A stretch of DNA of 64,000 nucleotides, taken from Liopterus haemorrhoidalis (taxonomy: Eukaryota; Arthropoda; Insecta; Coleoptera; Dytiscidae). The position numbers and the translations under genes were made by a program. A model generated the notes under the pieces. It was not told where the DNA came from. It ran no database searches and saw only the letters and a list, made by a program, of their open reading frames with translations. The DNA lies in contig OZ020611.1 in the NCBI GenBank assembly GCA_963971575.1, positions 227,966,260-228,030,259 on the forward strand. Direction: 5' to 3'. Numbering within the stretch: position 1 is the first letter of the stretch; each line of letters begins with the position of its first letter. Below, piece after piece: positions 38,301 through 44,300 of the stretch.

Positions 38301-41300
38301 CCGAATTGAATAATAGGAAAGATGTGCACACACTTCTTTGATGACCCGTCAAAAAAGATATCATCTATTGGTTGGGAAATTTTGTTGCATCCACAGTATA
38401 GTCCAGACATAGCACCCTCTGACTATCACCTATTCCGATCTCTGCAAAATTCTCTCAATGTAATTAAGCTGGTTTCAAAAGAAGCCTGTGAAAACCACTT
38501 GACTTAGTTTTTCAACCAGAAACCACAGAAGTTCTTCACCGATGGTATCATGGCTCTACCCGAAATATGGCGAAACGTTGTCGATAATAATGGAGCATAT
38601 TTAGTTTAAATAAATTAATTTCCACACTATAATAAAACCAGTTGAATTTTACTACAAAAACGCCACGAACTATTTCCCATACCGATATTATGATGTGAAT
38701 TTTTCTAGGTCTATGAACATCACATTAACCTTCAAGCAGGCGCGTGGTCATTTGGAACGGCAGTGGTCGCGCATAACCTAAAAGACGTATTGGAGATTTT
38801 AGGGATTTAAAACACCAAATAATTAAATAATCATTTTTTTTATAATTTAAACAATTATCTTTCGGTTAGGAAACTATTTAGTTGGCTTAGATCACAATTT
38901 GACAACATAAATCTTACTTTTTCATTAGGATAAATAACCAATTTAAAAAAAAAACCAACACAAAAACCTTTGGATTATAAAACAATTTGGTAAGATGAAT
39001 CCTTATACCTAATTATAAAACAAAATCAAAATTATAATGTGAGTTAGTTAAAATTTTTTTGGCGCACTGCATCAAAGACTATTTGCACTTAAAATTATAA
39101 AAACAAAAAACTTCTACAATAATTATCTTTGGGTTATAAATCAATTTGGCAAGATAAATCCTTATAATTAGAAATCAAAATTATAAAATCAAAAATCTAG
39201 TTATACTACTTATAGTTTAGCTTTCTTCCTCATCTGTCTCGTTGTCATGGTAACATTCATTGCAAACAAATGTAGTGTGGTCCCTGCAAATATTTCTTAG
39301 CCAAGATGTGCATTGTGTCGTAGATTGTCTCCTTTTTTTAGCTGGACATATTTTGCAGCATCCTATGCTTGCAGTGGAACTTGTGCTTTGTTCATTGCTT
39401 CTGTCTTCAGTACTAAGGTGTGTACTCAGGTAGTTTCTTATATTTCTTTTGAGTTTTCTTGGGAGGTTGACCATTGTAGGTCTTCTCTGTACGTACTCTT
39501 TTGTCAGTTCTATTCCCAATGCTCGTAGGTACATTCGCCTTTTTTTAAACCACCATCTGATAAAGCAGCTTGAATTCGTCCGAACTCGATCTGCTTGCTT
39601 CTTCTACATACTGAATTCCTTCGTTACTTTCTACATTTGAAAGGTGGTCTACATTTGAAACTTCTGAACCTACGTCACTGAGCACTGATTTAAGGATTCC
39701 ACATACCAAAGCGGCCGCGGTGGCGGCCACGGTAGCGATACGGCAGCGGCCTAACGCAACCTATACAATACAATGAGACCACGCACATACAAGCGTTCCG
39801 CTATCTGAGAACGCCACCGAATGCAGCGTTCAGACTAGCGATCACCAAACACTGGCGGCCGAACTCGACAAGTTGCGTTAGGCCGCGCGATATTCATTGT
39901 TTATATACCACAGAGTGAATATATTTAAGAAAATAATGTCGAAAATAGATAATTTAACAAAAAAAATCATAGATCAGTAAAGGATCATTTAATTTTGTAT
40001 GACTTAGCACATCCTGATTACAAGAATATTAGGAAAACAAATAAAGTGTGGAACGAAATAGGAAAAGTTTTGGAAATTGATAGTAAAGTCTGTTCCAAAC
40101 GGTTAGGCGGAACTAGATTTTGCAATCTAGTTACTTTCATCATTTCAATCATGCTTTTCAGCCATTTTGTTTAAGCTTTGTAAATCATACTTGCAACAAA
40201 CATTTTTTGGTTAAGGTTAATATCATTTTAAAATGTCATTTTCTTTATATTTTGATTTTTTGTGTCATTCTTAATACAAATATCCCATTTATTTATTTTT
40301 TGTCATTAAAATATGTAAGAAAATTAATTTAAGTTTGACATATGTCATTCGTTTCCATGGTTTCATTGTTGGAATTTTAAATTTTGACATTCCAACGTGA
40401 AAAATGAAATAACCCAAGCAAGGTCCCTTTTCCAACCTAAAAGAACGAAATTCCCATTTAGTTCCGCCTAACTGTTTGAAACAGACTGTGAGTAGATTAT
40501 TATTTTTCCTCTACATACAATTAATTATTCTATTGTGTTCTCGCAATCAATATTATCATACAACTATATACCGTGATTCACTAACTGATCGCTACCTCTA
40601 CCGCCACTCCCACCGCGTTAGTGTGAGGAGACCTGATCGCTAGTCGTATCGCTACCGTGCCCGCCACCGCGGCCGCTTTGGTGTGTGGAATCCTTTACTC
40701 TCTATATCTTCTTCTTGTATTTGCGAAATTATCTCGGAATCACTAATAGGTCTACGAGCCATTTTTTTTATCAAAAATACAAACTTAGTTGAAAAAGCAA
40801 GAAAAAATATTTTCGTAACAGAGTCGCGCGTAACCTTTTTGACGACGGGCGCGTGAAGTCGTTTCGACGCATACGGTGCGTATGAAACAAAAGATATTTG
40901 GGCAAAACGGGTCGCGCGGGGAAGAGGAGTTTATAGTTGATTTTGTTTGTAGTGAACTACAAACAAAATATCTCGGCTACTGGAGACGAGAAATAATTGT
41001 GGCGGAAATAATCGAAATTATAAACTAAAATGCACCAAGTGTAGTCGATTCGACGCCGCGCGCCTGCTTGAAGGTTAATAATGTCGTTAGTGCAGATTTG
41101 CCTAAAACTGTCCGGCCTCTAGTTTAACATTTCGATTAATCAAATAATCAATTAATCGATTTATTAATTTTTGTCATCTCTAGTCATACCATAGTTACGG
41201 CCTTGGCGCTAAATAAGGTAGCGCTAAACGGGATATTAGTGTAGTGTTAATAAAATACATACTTATTTGCCATTACACCACATATTAATCCACCAACAAC

Positions 41301-44300
41301 ACCTCCAAGACAATATATGGAGACCACGAAAGACCAGATAATTTTCACGTTGAATTCAGTTAAAGTTGGATGACATGTTGCTATCCAAAATTTCATAAGC
41401 TTTAAATAAAAATATGTATATTAGTGATAATCATTGTAATGAGGTCAAAAAGAAATTACATAAGGGTTGGCTATGGAAAATAAAAGTAATGTGAATAAAC
41501 TCCATTCACAATAAATATGAGATAACGTCACACTTGGTTAATTTAAGTACCAACGTTATGATTTGTTTTAATCAACATCAATCCATAATTCAGTTAGTAC
41601 ATTTATTTATTTAATGTTGGTACATTTTTTCAATGTTGTCAGTTTGCAAATGGATTGTTCAATCGTTATTTGTCAGGTTGACATTTAGGTTCTTACAATT
41701 TAGTGAGGTTATATTTTATTTTTTTTTTATTTTATTGTAATAAAAATGCCCAAAGCTCTTAGTAGCCGTGCTCAAAGGATGGTTTTGTCTCTTATTAATT
41801 ATTTTGAAAGAGAGCGAGACAATGGTGGACCTTTAATGGATGTGAAATGCGTCAGAGATGTGAGTAAATATAAAATTTAGTTTATATCTATGGTCTTTTC
41901 ACTTGAATATATTTCTACAAATAATTGTTAATTAACTTTTTAGAGAGTTGCTACTGCTTTAGATGTCAGTATTTCTAAAGTAAATAAAATGGCAGCACAA
42001 CAAGCGAGAGGTGAAACTGTCAGTAGCCCGAAAAAGAAACGAACATGTACTAAATTAAACAATTTTACAACAGTCGGGAAACGTAATGTAATTTATGAAA
42101 TGTACCGTAATAGTAAGCAATAAACTGTTCGACTGGAAATAATATTTGAATATTCATTATTCGAAACAAAATTGTATCTAACATCTGAAATTCAAAAATT
42201 TCTATTCGAATAATAAAAAATTTGACTCTTTATCATTGCTTTCCGATATCATTTAGGGTGCATTCGAGTTGTACAGAGTAGAGCGAGCGCTGAGCGAACA
42301 GTTGATGGTGACGTCATGAATAGAGCACTAACGGAACGAGCGTTCTTGTGACGTAATGTTTATAAAATCTAACCTTACAATTTTAGGCGGCGTTTTTACT
42401 GTCAGCTTAGTTCACGTCAGTCATGAATCAAAATTATATACCTCGGTTTTTCCTTGATTTTTTTTCAATGATGAAGAAATAAAATGAATTAAAAATTAAA
42501 TAATAATTAATGAATTAATTTAATGAATTTTTTCCATTTTAATTTTATGCACGGTGTATTTCAATAATTTGTTTGCTGTTTACAGAACGTCACAAATACA
42601 TAAAATGGCCGTAACTCTGTAGCCATAGACAAATAACAATATTATTTGTCTATTGTTATTTGTCTAAGGCTATTATTTTTATTTTATTTATAATTTAATT
42701 TTAAACTTTTATTTCTTTCCCGCCGTTCCCCCACTTTTTTACGTCATACTCCATATGCTCGGTCTTAAAACCCCGAACACATAGAGCGCACTCTAAATGC
42801 TCGCTCGATCGCAAAACGAATGCAATTGAGTGTACTCCGAGCGTCGAATCGAACACGTTTGAGTGTACAGAACGTGCTCGGAACGCTCGGAGCGTCAAAT
42901 CGAATGTACCCTTAGTGAGTTCAGGAAGCAAACTCGTAGTGTTCGAGAAAAGGTCTGAACGCGTTTATTCGACCGGTCTGGAGTTAAACAGTGTGACTCG
43001 GAACAATCCGCGTTTGCTTCCCGAACCCGCTGTCAATGTGACACCAGGCGAAAAATTAAAGTAAATTGTATATAAAGTATTAAAAGAACACGACTCATTT
43101 CTAAAAACAAATATTTCTGATGATTCTTATACACTGAAATATTTTATTTTTTTTAATAATACGTTACACACTTTATATAATATAAACCTTAAATTTCGAA
43201 ACAAATCAGTTAGAAAGAACTGCTGTGCATCATTAATTTACATTAATTCCTTTGATCCATAGGAAATATAAGTTTTCAATTTATTTTTAGAAGTTGTTCG
43301 ATATAACCTAACTTTTTTTGACAGTTTAGGAATTGGCAACAAGGGAGTACATTCGATTTGACGCTCCGAGCGTTCCGAGCACGTTCTGTACACTCTAACG
43401 TGTTCGATTTGACCCTCGGAGTATACTCAATTGCATTCGTTTTGCGATCGAGCGAGCATTTAGAGTGCGCTCTATGTGTTCGGGGTTTTAAGACCGAGCA
43501 TATGGAGTATGACTTGAAAAAGTGGGGGAACGGCGGGAAAGATATGAAAGTTTAAAATTAAATTATAAATAAAATAAAAATAATAGCCTAATGGCCGGTA
43601 TTATAAAGCAAAATAGTTTGCTACTAAATTTTAGTTAAGAGTTAAACTAATTTAAACCATAGATTTCGGTATTATAAAAGTTAGTTTAAAAAAGTTCCCA
43701 ACTAAATCTACAAACTAAATTAGTTGACAGAATTTCTGGGTACTAAATTATAGTTGGCAACTATATTTGTATTAAATTTAAATAATAAGCATTTTGTTTA
43801 CATTGAAATAACTTGTTTATATTATTTATACTAAAATATATACTTGATAATAATAACTGCAAAGTATGGATAATATTGTACATAAAAAAAATCATATTAG
43901 TAGATTTATATAAATAATCAACATAAATTTACATATTATGTCATCAGTATCATCTGTCAGTAGTGTATCATCTGTCAGTAGTGTTTCATCACCATCCGTT
44001 ATGTTCCATTAATTTAGTTTTTCAATAACACTAACATCAGTTTTTTTGTTTTACCACTACATTTTTATATTTATCTACTATATCAATTAATTGCTCTTTT
44101 TCAATTTCTGTATAGTTTTAACCTCTATCCCGTTCTTTTTTTTTCCATTTGGAAATTATTTTTCACTGTCAAAATTATAGGTAGGCATCTACCGGTCAGT
44201 TGTATAACTAACGTTCGGTCGGTAAATCTTGACACTAAATTGTTTTAGTTGTGAACTAGTTACTTAGTTGGCTGTTCTGATTTATAATACCGAAATTAAA

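Larger units (their letters stand above)
38729..41074 (-). mobile_element. piggyBac element, internally deleted, with nested insertions
   Basis: Perfect TTAA duplications (38725-38728, 41075-41078) and matching ends CCTTCAAGCAGGCGCG. On the minus strand the transposase starts at 40762 (MARRPISDSEIISQIQEED). After an inserted element (39693-40694) it continues VLSDVGSEVSNVDHLSN and EASRSSSDEFKLL. It then jumps, by internal deletion of the catalytic core, to RALGIELTKEYVQRRP, KLKRNIRNYL and a C-terminal cysteine-rich zinc domain (CCKICPAKKRR, TTQCTSWLRNICRDHTTFVC). The catalytic DDD core is lost. Confidence 0.93.

Noticed and set aside
39217..41074. Intact domesticated piggyBac gene
   Set aside because: TTAA duplications and both ends remain, the catalytic core is deleted and two later elements interrupt the N-terminal part, so it is an ordinary dead transposon.
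42701..42931. MLPELTKGTFDLTLRAFRAR frame, also at 43358-43555
   Set aside because: Lies across the right end of the B MITE in opposite copies. The similarity is the repeat itself.
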